Positions 35,666-45,621 of a DNA stretch of 64,000 bases are shown piece after piece. A program made the position numbers and the translations under genes. The stretch is from Antarcticibacterium arcticum (GTDB lineage: Bacteria > Bacteroidota > Bacteroidia > Flavobacteriales > Flavobacteriaceae), in contig NZ_CP042476.1 in the NCBI RefSeq assembly GCF_007993795.1, forward strand, positions 2,666,001 through 2,730,000, read 5' to 3'. Every line of letters begins with the position of its first letter. Position 1 is the first letter of the stretch. The notes under the pieces were generated by a model that worked only from the letters and a program-made list of their open reading frames with translations, was not told the origin of the DNA and did not search any database.

Positions 35666-36703
35666 TTATGCATTCTTTAATTCTTCTTTAATAATAAGCA
35701 ATTCTGCACCAGTGCCGTTTCGGTTGGGGAAATGGGTTTTCCCGTCATAAACCTTTACGCCATCGGCTATATCGTTCTTAATCAGCATTCCGCCATCCAT
35801 ATCAACATAATCCAATAAAGGCAATAAGTGGCCAATGGCCGATAATCCCACCGTAGATTCTGTCATACAGCCTACCATCACTTTCATACCAAGCTCCCGG
35901 GCTTCAGCGATCATCCTTCTGCCGGGTGTGAGTCCGCCACATTTGGTAAGCTTAACATTTACCCCGTGAAAATAATCGGCACATTTCTTTACATCGCTTT
36001 CATTGATACAGCTTTCATCTGCAATCACCGGTAGAACCGAATGCTGCAAAACCTTTGCCATTCCTTCCAGATCATTGGCGGGCAATGGTTGTTCGAGGAA
36101 TTCCACGCCCAGCTCCTTCATTATTGGAGCGTATTCAATAGTTTGTTCTGCAGTCCAGGCGCAATTGGCATCTACCCTGAAGATAGCGTTTGTATGTTTC
36201 CGAAGTTCCTTTATGATCTCAACATCCTCATCTGTTCCAAGTTTGATCTTGTACAGGGGCCAGGGAAATTCTTTTATTTTCTGTACCATTATCTCAACCG
36301 TATCGATCCCGATAGTATAATTGGAAAGAGGCAGATCTTTCAATTCCAAACCCCACATTTTATATAGAGGCTGGCCATTTCTTTTTCCGTGAAGATCGTG
36401 CATTGCTATATCCAGGGCGCATTGCGCAAAGGAATTTCCTTTAAAATGCGGATTGGTAATTTCCCAGAGTTCTTCAGGGGTTTTGTGAATATTTTCAGCG
36501 ATCAAAGGTTCCATCGCTTTGATCGTAGCGCTCATACTTTCCACATCAACCCCGTAATAGGAAGTAGCTGCTGCTTCGCCGTAACCTGTGAATCCTCCAT
36601 CTGAAAGTTCCACGATCAACGTCTCCTGAAAATCACGCGCAGTATGACTTATGCGAAAGGTGTTCTTTAATTCTAATTTATATTTATAGGTTTTCAGCTT
36701 CAT
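35666..36703 (-). CDS. Dipeptide epimerase (L-Ala-D/L-Glu epimerase), enolase superfamily
   Basis: The 345-residue enzyme has the capping domain (1-125) and barrel. The KxK catalytic pair is in LYKIKLGTDED. Metal ligands lie in RVDANCAWT, FLEQPL and IADESC, the opposite-face lysine in VNVKLTKCGG, and DMDGG is near the C-terminus. It converts L-Ala-D-Glu from murein peptides to L-Ala-L-Glu for ordinary peptidases (YcjG/YkfB role). It overlaps the symporter gene by 20 bases and is followed by the NlpC/P60 gene that would supply its substrate. Confidence 0.92.
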   Translation of the reverse strand: MKLKTYKYKLELKNTFRISHTARDFQETLIVELSDGGFTGYGEAAATSYYGVDVESMSATIKAMEPLIAENIHKTPEELWEITNPHFKGNSFAQCALDIAMHDLHGKRNGQPLYKMWGLELKDLPLSNYTIGIDTVEIMVQKIKEFPWPLYKIKLGTDEDVEIIKELRKHTNAIFRVDANCAWTAEQTIEYAPIMKELGVEFLEQPLPANDLEGMAKVLQHSVLPVIADESCINESDVKKCADYFHGVNVKLTKCGGLTPGRRMIAEARELGMKVMVGCMTESTVGLSAIGHLLPLLDYVDMDGGMLIKNDIADGVKVYDGKTHFPNRNGTGAELLIIKEELKNA

Positions 36704-38156
36704 TTAATCTTTCATTTTTTCCATTGCCTTTTAGCAAAAATAACCCAAGACAGGTAATGGCTGCATTCACTATCAATATTTCAAATCCGAATTTATAGCC
36801 GTTTAACCAGGCTTCAGAATTATAGTCAAGTATGATCGAAATTACCGGTGATAATATAACCACAAATGGAACAAATTTGTCATTGACAGTTCGTTTTGAC
36901 AGCAACCCGAAAGCAAATAATCCCAATAATGGCCCGTAGGTAAATCCGGCGACCTTAAATACAGCGCTAACCACACTGCTGTCATTCAAGCTGCTAAAAA
37001 TTATGATGACAAAGAACATTAATATGGTAAAACCTATGTGAACCAGCATTCTTGTCCTGTTCTGGTTTTTGTGTTCTTTCCTTTTAAGACCAAGGATATC
37101 TACGCAGAAAGAGGTAGTAAGAGCGGTAAGCGCGGAATCTGCACTGGAAAATGCAGCGGCAATAATACCCAGCAAAAATACTATTCCTGCTACAGCCCCA
37201 AAATGATTAAGCGCCAGCATAGGATACAGTTCATCTGATCTACCGGGAAGGGCAATACCTTGTGTAGTTGCATATTCATAGAGAAGCACCCCCAGAGAGA
37301 GAAAAAGTACGGTTGCTATAAAGAATGTAATAGAGAACCAGAGAATGTTCTTTTGAGCATCCCCTGTGTTGCTAATAGTAAGGTTCTTTTGCATAATGTT
37401 CTGATCAAGACCATTCATCGCAATTGTAATAAATATCCCTGCGAGAAAGGTCTTAAAAAAGTTCTGCCCGGACCGCCAGTCCCACTCAAAAATTGTCGAT
37501 AGGTCGCTTTCCGTTACCACAGTAAACACCTGAGGCACACTAAGGTCCAGGTGATTAATGATCATAATGATACTTACCACTACCGCAAGCAACAGAAAGG
37601 TTGTTTGCAGGGTATCTGTCCAAACAATGGTTTTAATTCCTCCCCGGAAAGTGTACAACCAGATCAATGCGATGTTGGTTAGCACCGTTACATAAAAGGG
37701 GATTCCAAAAGCATCGAAAAATGCAAGTTGTAGTACCAGCGCAGCCAGGAATAATCTGAAAGATGCACCTATAGTTTGTGATATAAGAAAGAATGAGGCG
37801 CCAGACAGGTAGGAATTTTGCCCAAATCTATCCCGGAGATATTCATAGATCGACACCAGTTTTAGGCGGTAAAACAGAGGAATTAAAACCAGGGCGATTA
37901 CTGCGTATCCCACCATATTACCCATCACAAACTGGAGGTAGGTCCAGTTGGTATTCCCCACTTCGCCCGGTACTGATATAAACGTGACTCCTGAAAGTGT
38001 TGCCCCCACCATCCCGAAGGCTACCAGGAACCACGGGGATTGCTTATCTGCCGTAAAAAAGGTGTTATTATCTGCCTTTCGTGATGTAAAATAACTTATT
38101 ACCAGTAATAAAATAAAATAGGCAGCTATGACGCCAAATACAAGCGTAGGACTCAT
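36684..38156 (-). CDS. Sodium/solute symporter (SSS family)
   Basis: The 490-residue membrane protein has about 13 predicted helices and the SSS core (FISVPGEVGNTNWTYLQFV, GIIAAAFSSADSALTALTTSFCVDILG). The latter serine-rich helix is typical of the sodium site. The substrate is not readable. Tight coupling to the epimerase (20-base overlap) suggests a murein peptide or muropeptide sugar. SSS carriers for MurNAc are known in Tannerella (MurT), so both are possible. It lies 12 bases after the GHL10 gene. Confidence 0.9.
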   Translation of the reverse strand: MSPTLVFGVIAAYFILLLVISYFTSRKADNNTFFTADKQSPWFLVAFGMVGATLSGVTFISVPGEVGNTNWTYLQFVMGNMVGYAVIALVLIPLFYRLKLVSIYEYLRDRFGQNSYLSGASFFLISQTIGASFRLFLAALVLQLAFFDAFGIPFYVTVLTNIALIWLYTFRGGIKTIVWTDTLQTTFLLLAVVVSIIMIINHLDLSVPQVFTVVTESDLSTIFEWDWRSGQNFFKTFLAGIFITIAMNGLDQNIMQKNLTISNTGDAQKNILWFSITFFIATVLFLSLGVLLYEYATTQGIALPGRSDELYPMLALNHFGAVAGIVFLLGIIAAAFSSADSALTALTTSFCVDILGLKRKEHKNQNRTRMLVHIGFTILMFFVIIIFSSLNDSSVVSAVFKVAGFTYGPLLGLFAFGLLSKRTVNDKFVPFVVILSPVISIILDYNSEAWLNGYKFGFEILIVNAAITCLGLFLLKGNGKNERLNEAENL

Positions 38157-38168
38157 TTGCTATGGTTT

Positions 38169-39812
38169 TTACTTAATTCTGATCTCTTTTAGATCACTCT
38201 CATTCCCGCTTCGGTTCACTGCTGTTACTGCTATATGACTTATAGTGGCCGTTTTTCCTTCCTGAACTCTCGGAAGCTCAATGGAGCGGTCATTCTTGCT
38301 TACGATCTTATATTGCCAGGGCCCGTTATTGTATTTATAATACACCACCCATCTAAAAACATCCTGAGCATTATTGTGCTGCCAGGTTACATTGAGTTTA
38401 TTTCCCACGGTTTGAGATGCGACTATGGGCACAGCAGGAATATCAGAATCCAACCAGGGGCTTGAAGGAACAAGCGCCTGAGTTTTATAAGGACCTTCTA
38501 CCAGGGCCTTTGAAAGTTCTGGGTGCTTGATCAATGGCCCAATGCTCCAGTGCACTGCGCCTTTACTATCAGGTAACATACCCCTTGTGATCATGATCTG
38601 GTTGATAATTTCGGTGCTGTTCTTTTCATCACCTCCAAGACCCACATTCATTCCCGGCCATAAATGCCTGTTCTTGGTGTTTTCACCAGCCCACCATCCC
38701 AGTAAAACGGGAAAACTTTGAGGTGCCTGGGCAATTTTCCAGTAAAGCTGCGGGGTATAATAATCTATCCAGCCCTTGTTAAGCCAGAGTTTGGCATCGG
38801 CATATAATTCATTGTACTGGTCCATCCCGGCAATTGATTCGGGATATCCCGGTCTCCATATCCCAAATGGGCTAAGCCCAAATTTCACTTTCGGCTTTTC
38901 AGCTTTTATCTCACGATACAGTCTCTCAATAAAAACATTTACGCTCTCTCTCCTCCAGTCTGCCCGGGAAAGTTTCCCTCCCTTTGCCTGATATGCCTTC
39001 CAACTCACGTGGTCTGGAAAATCTTCATTATTGTTATAGGAGGCATAGGGATAGAAGTAGTCATCAAAATGTACTCCATCAATATCATAGCGCTTTACCA
39101 GGTCCATCACCACTGCTACAGAATGATCCTGCGTGCCTTTTAAAGAAGGATCCATCCACCAGTACCCGTTCTTTAGTTTAACAACCAGTTCCGGATTGGT
39201 TTTAATGATGGATTTTGGGTTTATTTCTCCTTTTGTAGTATGGTGCGCGCGATAAGGGTTGAGCCATACGTGCATTTCTATTCCACGATCATGCGCTTCC
39301 TTAATCCAGAAATTTAATGGGTCGTAGTAAGGCTCTGGGGCTTTTCCCTGCTGCCCGGTAAGGAAATAAGACCAGGGTTCAAGATCACTTTGGTATAATG
39401 CATCTGCCTGGGGTCTTACCTGGAAGATCACTGCATTAAAATTATGTGCTTTAAGATAATCCAGAAGCTGGATCGCTTCCTTTTGTTGATCTGCTGTACT
39501 TAGACCGGCTTTGCTTGGCCAGTTAATATTGGCAACCGTAGCCACCCAGGCCGCACGAAATTCTTTCATTACCGGGGTTTTGGGCCTTGTAATGTAATCC
39601 TTAATTTCATCGGGTTCCGGGGCAGGAGCAGGTAACGGGCTCACCGTGGGTGCCTCTTCTACCTCAACATCCGGAATTTCCGGCAGAGTTTCAGCAGGGA
39701 TCTCGGCTGTGGGTGGTGGCGGTGTGTCTTCAGCTTTTTTTAATGAAGAACAAGCTGTGATAAATAGAAAGAGAATAAAAAGTGCAGTAAGGGTTTTTAC
39801 TTTAAATGGCAT
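38169..39812 (-). CDS. GHL10-family glycosyl hydrolase (DUF187) with C-terminal Fn3-like domain, lipoprotein
   Basis: The 547-residue lipoprotein has lipobox FITAC and a Pro/Glu-rich linker (about 25-75). A (beta/alpha)8 glycosidase domain (about 80-430) follows, with EFRAAWVATVANINWPS, VIFQVRPQADALYQS, MHVWLNPYRAH and DGVHFDDYFYPY. The end (about 440-547, LNVTWQHNNAQDVFRWVVYY) is Fn3-like. E. coli DigH, of the same GHL10 family, cleaves denuded peptidoglycan glycan, which fits this locus. Start ATG 39812 places the signal peptide first; earlier readings add unlikely sequence. It is the first gene of the GHL10-SSS-epimerase-NlpC unit. Confidence 0.9.
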   Translation of the reverse strand: MPFKVKTLTALFILFLFITACSSLKKAEDTPPPPTAEIPAETLPEIPDVEVEEAPTVSPLPAPAPEPDEIKDYITRPKTPVMKEFRAAWVATVANINWPSKAGLSTADQQKEAIQLLDYLKAHNFNAVIFQVRPQADALYQSDLEPWSYFLTGQQGKAPEPYYDPLNFWIKEAHDRGIEMHVWLNPYRAHHTTKGEINPKSIIKTNPELVVKLKNGYWWMDPSLKGTQDHSVAVVMDLVKRYDIDGVHFDDYFYPYASYNNNEDFPDHVSWKAYQAKGGKLSRADWRRESVNVFIERLYREIKAEKPKVKFGLSPFGIWRPGYPESIAGMDQYNELYADAKLWLNKGWIDYYTPQLYWKIAQAPQSFPVLLGWWAGENTKNRHLWPGMNVGLGGDEKNSTEIINQIMITRGMLPDSKGAVHWSIGPLIKHPELSKALVEGPYKTQALVPSSPWLDSDIPAVPIVASQTVGNKLNVTWQHNNAQDVFRWVVYYKYNNGPWQYKIVSKNDRSIELPRVQEGKTATISHIAVTAVNRSGNESDLKEIRIK

Positions 39813-39860
39813 AGCGCTTGGATGAATTATTGAGTTGAATAAACCTTTGGAATTTGGGCA

Positions 39861-39904
39861 TAAAGATAAAAGAGAAAGAGCCACAAATGTGCCTCTTCCT
39901 CTTT
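39861..39904 (-). terminator. Intrinsic terminator of the SusC-SusD-DUF4397 operon
   Basis: On the minus strand a 17-bp stem with one mismatch and one G-U pair (AAAGAGGAAGAGGCACA / TGTGGCTCTTTCTCTTT) has a 2-nt core loop and a T-rich tail. It lies just after the DUF4397 stop. Confidence 0.75.
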
Positions 39905-39927
39905 ATTTATAATTACAGGCCATACTT

Positions 39928-40719
39928 TTAACGGTCTCTCCAGAAATCTATTTTTCCTCCTCCAATTGGGTCTGAATAGGTTCCTCTTATTTGGGTAGTG
40001 TATGTCCTTCCCAGTGTACCCACATTTACTGAATGTTGAATGAAAGGGGTTGAGGTCAAAGGGTCATAATCTATAGTGGAATTGAAAACCTTAAACGTGT
40101 AATTTCCCGGTTCCAGCTCTACATACTCACCACCTTCTTTGAAATCTATATCAGATCCCAGCAAAACTACCCTTGCAGGTTGAGCAGCCGAAGTTTCGGT
40201 AGCAGGTACTGCAGCCCGTACGGCGTACACATCTACAGTAAAAGGAACATTCGCCATCGTATGCACAAATCTCCAGTAGATCTTAACATTATCATCTGCG
40301 GGAAGTACATCTTCCATTACAAAAACTTCATGATTCCCTTCATTACCCACTAAATATACAGAGTAGTTGGATCCTGAATTTAATGAGGCCTGGGTAGCTG
40401 CCAGTTCATTCATCTCTAAATCTAACACCCTAATATTTGTGTTGCCGGAAGGAATAACAGCGTAAGCATTTGCAGGATAAACTGCCCTATATGCTGACCC
40501 CTGAGGATCTCCTGCCGTTGTGGAACCTGCGGCCGTAACTTTTGTATCTCCAAAATAAAAGTTTGCCGGTGGAGCATCATCAGAATGAAAAAAGAACTTT
40601 GCTTTTGTCATCTCCCCCGTAAGAGGTACCGTAAGTTCAGGGATGGCATTTTCCTCACAACCGGTGAGAACCAGGCCAGCTGCTATTATAAGAATAATTC
40701 TATTTATAATATTTTTCAT
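39928..40719 (-). CDS. DUF4397-domain lipoprotein
   Basis: The 263-residue lipoprotein (lipobox LVLTGC, Cys at about 21) has tandem beta-sandwich repeats of DUF4397 type (about 35-135 and 145-255, with NIRVLDLEMNEL and FTVDVYAVRAAVP, YVELEPGNYTFKVFNS). It is third after SusC and SusD, the position of SusE/F-like accessory surface binding proteins in glycan loci. A ligand-binding surface role is inferred. It starts 9 bases after the SusD-like stop. Confidence 0.85.
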   Translation of the reverse strand: MKNIINRIILIIAAGLVLTGCEENAIPELTVPLTGEMTKAKFFFHSDDAPPANFYFGDTKVTAAGSTTAGDPQGSAYRAVYPANAYAVIPSGNTNIRVLDLEMNELAATQASLNSGSNYSVYLVGNEGNHEVFVMEDVLPADDNVKIYWRFVHTMANVPFTVDVYAVRAAVPATETSAAQPARVVLLGSDIDFKEGGEYVELEPGNYTFKVFNSTIDYDPLTSTPFIQHSVNVGTLGRTYTTQIRGTYSDPIGGGKIDFWRDR

Positions 40720-40728
40720 AATTTAAGT

Positions 40729-42339
40729 TTATTCGGGTTTACTAAACCAGGTTTCATAGGTATGGTAATCTAACTCAAAAGCATTTAATTCGCGAAGCGC
40801 TGCCTGATTCCACATGTATTCAGAATTAAATCTTGGTCTTGCTCTATAGGCCGGTTCGCCATTATTATCTACGTATAAAGGATCTGGTAACGAAAACCCT
40901 TTATAAACGGCTTCTTCATCGGAGACATCCTTGTCATAATGATATCTTCTCATATCACTCCATGTTTCAAAGAACCCCCAGCCCCAGGTCGCGATATATT
41001 TTTGAAGCATAATTTTGGATAAGGTGAGATCCTCTGCGGAAGAAGGGAAATATTCCTCGCTTGCTTCGTACAGAACTCTTCTCTGGTCATAGGTGGCAGG
41101 ATCTGGTGCATATTGACGTGCAAAATCAAGATGTCCTTCCACCCCTTCTTTATAGGCAGTTAAGGCTAACTCTTTTTGACCAGATAAGAGAGCGGCTTCA
41201 GATTTAATAAACTGAAGCTGGGAATAAGTCATCAATGGAAATCTCTCGCTGTTATTAAAAAAGTAAATCTGTGGATTTGGGGTTGTATTCAGGCTTCCGG
41301 TATTCCCCCAAAGGTTATTGGGAACCTGCTCTGCAGCATATTCACTAATTCCTATTTCCGGAGAAATCCCACGATACTCTCCGTCTGGTGCAGGTGCGAG
41401 CATAGCCGCTAATCGTGGATCCTTTAAATGTTGACCCTCGAATACCGGATCAACTCCTTCCAACGCCGGATCTGTCAATTCAGGATTAGTTCCATCCAAC
41501 AGCCCTACAATAAATTTGGTTTGACGGTAAAAATTAATATTTCCTCTTAGTGGTCCAAAGAAATTGGTATTGGCGCTTACCGTTCCTTCAAAGCGTATCA
41601 TCGCATTATCCGCATTGCTTTGCAGTGCCTGATCTACGTACCCAATTACCTCCTGCGCATCATAAAAGCTCTTATTGGTGAGTCTATGTTTGCTAATGGC
41701 AAGCAACCCATAGGCAAATCTTTTCCATTTCTCCCGATCGCCGTTATAAATAAGGTCTGCCTCCATTAATCCGGAATCCTCCGGACTAAGGCCATCAGTT
41801 CTTTCAAGATTTTCTATTCCCAGGAGAAGTAATCTTTCAATTTCTGCATACACTACCTCCTGCTCATCATAATCAAAAACCCTTCTATCAGCATCAAAGG
41901 CCTGAGTTACAATAACGGGCCCGTGGTAATCTGTGAGCATTTGCCAACCATACGCCCGCAGGATATGACCAACCCCTACAAAATCATACTTCTCATTCCT
42001 TTCACCGCTCTCAATCATATCAGACAGGTTATAACCCATGCTCCAGTAAACAGCACGCCATAATTGGGCGTAAAAATCGCTGTTTGGCGGATTTGCATGT
42101 AAGTTAAGTGAATAGGAAGCACCCGAAGTATAAGCCCAGTTTTGGGTATAAAATCCGGTAAATCTTCCATCCCATTGGACTGCTACTGCCAGTTCCGACT
42201 GTATTTGTGGCAAGAACAATTCAGGTTGTAGCAGCGCATCAGGACCATTTGGATTAGTATTTACGTCCAGGTAATCTTCACACCCAGCGAGTGTAAAAAC
42301 ACCGGCAAGGATCAAACAAATATTTCTAATTTTTTTCAT
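40729..42339 (-). CDS. SusD/RagB-family outer-membrane lipoprotein
   Basis: The 536-residue protein has signal MKKIRNICLILAGVFTLAGC and the typical follow-on EDYLDVNTNPNGPD of the SusD-like_2 branch. Tetratricopeptide-like helices and the LTLSKIMLQKYIATWG and WSDMRRYHYD regions are recognisable. It caps the SusC channel and binds the imported ligand at the surface. It is 11 bases after the SusC-like gene. Confidence 0.95.
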   Translation of the reverse strand: MKKIRNICLILAGVFTLAGCEDYLDVNTNPNGPDALLQPELFLPQIQSELAVAVQWDGRFTGFYTQNWAYTSGASYSLNLHANPPNSDFYAQLWRAVYWSMGYNLSDMIESGERNEKYDFVGVGHILRAYGWQMLTDYHGPVIVTQAFDADRRVFDYDEQEVVYAEIERLLLLGIENLERTDGLSPEDSGLMEADLIYNGDREKWKRFAYGLLAISKHRLTNKSFYDAQEVIGYVDQALQSNADNAMIRFEGTVSANTNFFGPLRGNINFYRQTKFIVGLLDGTNPELTDPALEGVDPVFEGQHLKDPRLAAMLAPAPDGEYRGISPEIGISEYAAEQVPNNLWGNTGSLNTTPNPQIYFFNNSERFPLMTYSQLQFIKSEAALLSGQKELALTAYKEGVEGHLDFARQYAPDPATYDQRRVLYEASEEYFPSSAEDLTLSKIMLQKYIATWGWGFFETWSDMRRYHYDKDVSDEEAVYKGFSLPDPLYVDNNGEPAYRARPRFNSEYMWNQAALRELNAFELDYHTYETWFSKPE

Positions 42340-42350
42340 ATCTATATTTT

Positions 42351-45300
42351 TTATAGTCCTACTCGTAGTCCAACATTAATTCCCATTGGCATAGGGAAAT
42401 TTCCATAATCAAATCCATAACCACCGGCGCCACCAACGGCAGCAGAGTTTCCGTTTCCAACAGGATCCAGCCCGGAATAATTGGTTAAAAGAAAAAGATC
42501 AGTTCCGGTTACGAATACACTTGCACTTTGAATGGCATTTGTTCTTTCAAGGAGCGCAGGCGTAAAATTATATCTAAGGGTTACATCGCGAAGTCTCATC
42601 CAGTTTACGTCTTTTTCAATAAAACTCTGGAAAGGGTAAACAGAAGACCAGTAAGTTGAATTTCTAGACATATCCAATGGGATATTGTTTTGGGTAGGGC
42701 TGGTATTTTCATTTCCGTCCTTCAGCACACCTTCAACAATACGTGGGGTATCCCTATCAAGAGTCCTGGTACTTAAACCTCTTGTTGTAAGGTAATGTTC
42801 AGTGGCATTATAAACATCTCCTCCAACTCTAAAATCCAACAAGAAATTTAAAGAAAGATTTTTATAATTTAATGTATTGGATAATCCTACCGTGAAATCT
42901 GGCTGACGATCTCCTACAATAATCCATTCACTTGTATCAAGTAAGGGTAAACCATTGGCAGGGTTTACCAGGATCTCGCCGTTTTCTGTTCTCTGGAAAT
43001 CATAACCTGTAAAAGTAGTAAGTGGCCCACCAACTCTGGCACCACCTCTTACGTTACCATATAACCAGGTATCTGAATTGTAAAATTCGCTCACATCACC
43101 CGGAAGGCTTACCAGCTCACTCCAGTTCTTGGTGTAATTGGCCAGAATATCCCAGGAGAAATCTGGTGTTCTTACAGGTGTTGCATTTAACTGCAATTCT
43201 ACCCCTTCGTTTTGGATCTCCCCGGCATTGAAGGTCATCAAAACAAATCCGGTGGCATAACTTAAACGTAAGTTTTGAACGATTTGATCTACAGATTTTT
43301 TATTGAAATAAGTTACATCAAGACCAAGACGATTTCCGAAAAATCTCAATTCTGTACCATACTCGTAAGAGGTTGTCATTTCTGGCACCAAATTTAAACT
43401 TGGCCCTGTAAATCCATATCTGAAGCCTCCACCTGTTGTGGTAGCATTAGTATAAAACGGGCGAATGCTATAAGGATTGGCATCCTTTCCTACCTGTGCG
43501 ATAGATCCTCTAAGTTTACCATAGGATAAAACATCTTTAATACCACTAAAAGCATCAAGCTCTGTAAAAATAAAACTTAAACCTGCAGACGGGTAAAAGA
43601 ATGAATTGTTTTGGACGGGAAGGGTAGAACTCCAGTCATTACGGGCCGTAAGTGTTAGATACAGCATATTATCATAACTGGCATTGAAGCTTCCGAACAC
43701 ACCCACTAACCTCCTTTGCGCTAAATTGTTAAACGCCCGGTGCGTATCAAGTCTTGTATTATTTATAGAATAAAGATCTGGCGCCTGGAAATCCAGGCCT
43801 TCTGCAGAGGCACTAAAGGTATTGTAATCATAAATTGCACCCCCTACTTTAAGATCGGTTTCCAACAATCCGTTAAAGAAAGAACCCGGGGTAATTTGGG
43901 CATAGGACTGAAAAGTAAGGTTTCTGGTAGTAGCAAGCGCCTGGTCAAATACTCCACCATAATTTCTTCCGCTTAAAGCTTCAGGGTGCCGCACAATCGT
44001 GGTTTTGGTTGTAAAGTAATCTACACCCACCTGGCCCACAAATTTTAACCACTCTGCAGGTGCAACATTAAGCTGGGTATTTAATTTATATCTGTCTGTC
44101 AAAGAATTGAAAACATTCTTATTTACGTTAAAGAATGGATTTTCAACAGCTGCCGCAAATGGAGCATAGTCTCTTCTTCGTCCTCCCGGGGTTAAATAAT
44201 TGCTGGCATCATCGGTTGAAGGCCACAGCAATAAATGTAATAATGGTCCTCCTGCCCCTCTAAAGGTTTGATCATTATCTGACCGGGTATAATCAAAAGT
44301 TACATCAGTAGAAATATAGTCATTCAAGGTTGCAGTAATGGCAGATGTTATATTTAATTTATCTAAACCAGTAGTAGGAACAAAACCTTCAGAATTTGTA
44401 TGAGAGGCAGCTACCCTGTATTGATTGAGTTCTGTCCCTCCGGAAAATGATAGGTTATGTCTCTTTGTAACGGCATTTTGGAAGAAGTTCCCAACGTTAT
44501 CGTAAAATTGAGTTCCCGCAGGATATTCAGATCCAAAATAATAAAGATTTTCATCATCATCTGTGGTAAAGCCCTGGGATCCCCGTCCATATTTTTGTTG
44601 GATCTCAGGATACTCTACGATCTGGTCAACTCTAAAACTGTTACTATAATCTATTCTCGCTTTTCCTGCCTGACCTCTTTTGGTTGTAATAACCACAGCA
44701 CCGGAAGCGGCTTCTATTCCATACAGAGCAGATGCTTCAGGACCTTTAAGTATAGTAATGGAAGCTATATCTTCCGGATTAATATCTGCCGCCCTGTTGG
44801 TGAAATCCACGCCTCTGTTTTCAAAAGATCTGGCCGTACCGGCAGAAGCTAACATTCCGGTTGACATTGTGTTATTACTTATGGGCAAACCATCTACTAC
44901 AAAAAGTGGTTGGTTATTACCACTAAGGGAGCTTATTCCCCTAATTACTATAGATGTGGAAGATCCGGGAAGACCAGAGGTAGAATTTATTTCAACACCT
45001 GCTACCCGTCCGGCAAGGGCATCTATAAAATTTTCCCGCTGGGTTTCTGCAATTACAGGGCCGGCTACTTCAGTTACAGAATATGCAAGCGCCTTTTTTT
45101 CCTGCTTTATACCAAGGGCTGTTACCACAACTTCATCTAAACCTTCCTGATCTTCTGCCAGGGTCACGTTAAAAGTGGTTTGGGTGCCAAGTGGAAATTC
45201 CTGAGTTCGAAAACCAAGAGAGGAAAACACCAATACTGATGTGGCATTATCAGGAACATTTAGACTAAATCTTCCATCCATATTGGTGGTGGTACCCGTG

Positions 45301-45449
45301 CTGGTATTCTTAATATAAACAGAGACCCCGGGAACGGGTAATCCGGTTTGATCCAAGACCTGTCCGGTCACTGCTCTCTGTTGCGCCATAGCATGGACAC
45401 TCACAAAGCAGAGTAAGATTAAAATAAACTTTTTTAATTGTTGCTCCAT
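42351..45449 (-). CDS. SusC/RagA-family TonB-linked outer-membrane protein
   Basis: The 1032-residue importer has a signal peptide (1-22) and a CarboxypepD_reg-like domain (about 25-110, VTGQVLDQTGLPVPGVSVYI). A TonB box-like region (DEVVVTALGIKQEKKALAY) and the plug with GRVAGVEINSTSGLPGSST and SLSGNNQPLFVVDGLPI follow. ITILKGPEASALYG leads into a 22-strand barrel ending NVGLRVGL. Together with the SusD partner it forms the outer-membrane uptake complex, here probably for muropeptides or chitin/GlcNAc oligomers by context. Confidence 0.95.
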   Translation of the reverse strand: MEQQLKKFILILLCFVSVHAMAQQRAVTGQVLDQTGLPVPGVSVYIKNTSTGTTTNMDGRFSLNVPDNATSVLVFSSLGFRTQEFPLGTQTTFNVTLAEDQEGLDEVVVTALGIKQEKKALAYSVTEVAGPVIAETQRENFIDALAGRVAGVEINSTSGLPGSSTSIVIRGISSLSGNNQPLFVVDGLPISNNTMSTGMLASAGTARSFENRGVDFTNRAADINPEDIASITILKGPEASALYGIEAASGAVVITTKRGQAGKARIDYSNSFRVDQIVEYPEIQQKYGRGSQGFTTDDDENLYYFGSEYPAGTQFYDNVGNFFQNAVTKRHNLSFSGGTELNQYRVAASHTNSEGFVPTTGLDKLNITSAITATLNDYISTDVTFDYTRSDNDQTFRGAGGPLLHLLLWPSTDDASNYLTPGGRRRDYAPFAAAVENPFFNVNKNVFNSLTDRYKLNTQLNVAPAEWLKFVGQVGVDYFTTKTTIVRHPEALSGRNYGGVFDQALATTRNLTFQSYAQITPGSFFNGLLETDLKVGGAIYDYNTFSASAEGLDFQAPDLYSINNTRLDTHRAFNNLAQRRLVGVFGSFNASYDNMLYLTLTARNDWSSTLPVQNNSFFYPSAGLSFIFTELDAFSGIKDVLSYGKLRGSIAQVGKDANPYSIRPFYTNATTTGGGFRYGFTGPSLNLVPEMTTSYEYGTELRFFGNRLGLDVTYFNKKSVDQIVQNLRLSYATGFVLMTFNAGEIQNEGVELQLNATPVRTPDFSWDILANYTKNWSELVSLPGDVSEFYNSDTWLYGNVRGGARVGGPLTTFTGYDFQRTENGEILVNPANGLPLLDTSEWIIVGDRQPDFTVGLSNTLNYKNLSLNFLLDFRVGGDVYNATEHYLTTRGLSTRTLDRDTPRIVEGVLKDGNENTSPTQNNIPLDMSRNSTYWSSVYPFQSFIEKDVNWMRLRDVTLRYNFTPALLERTNAIQSASVFVTGTDLFLLTNYSGLDPVGNGNSAAVGGAGGYGFDYGNFPMPMGINVGLRVGL

Positions 45450-45495
45450 AATGTGGTTAATTAAATCGTGTTAGTTTGTTTGTTAGGGTTGAAAA

Positions 45496-45513
45496 TTAAC
45501 AAATAAATGTTAA
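45496..45513. promoter_or_regulatory. 18-bp palindrome upstream of the SusC-like gene (putative operator)
   Basis: TTAACA-AATAAA-TGTTAA is a perfect 6+6 inverted repeat, about 50 bases before the SusC start. A candidate binding site for a regulator such as the ROK protein; the surrounding DNA is very AT-rich, so chance is possible. Confidence 0.35.
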
Positions 45514-45621
45514 TATGTAAAGCGGAAAGATAAAATATTATTAAAAAGAATTGTGTTAATAATGATATTATTTTATTAACGACTATTCTTTTATAAAATT
45601 TTTAGTGAAGTGGTTTGGAAT

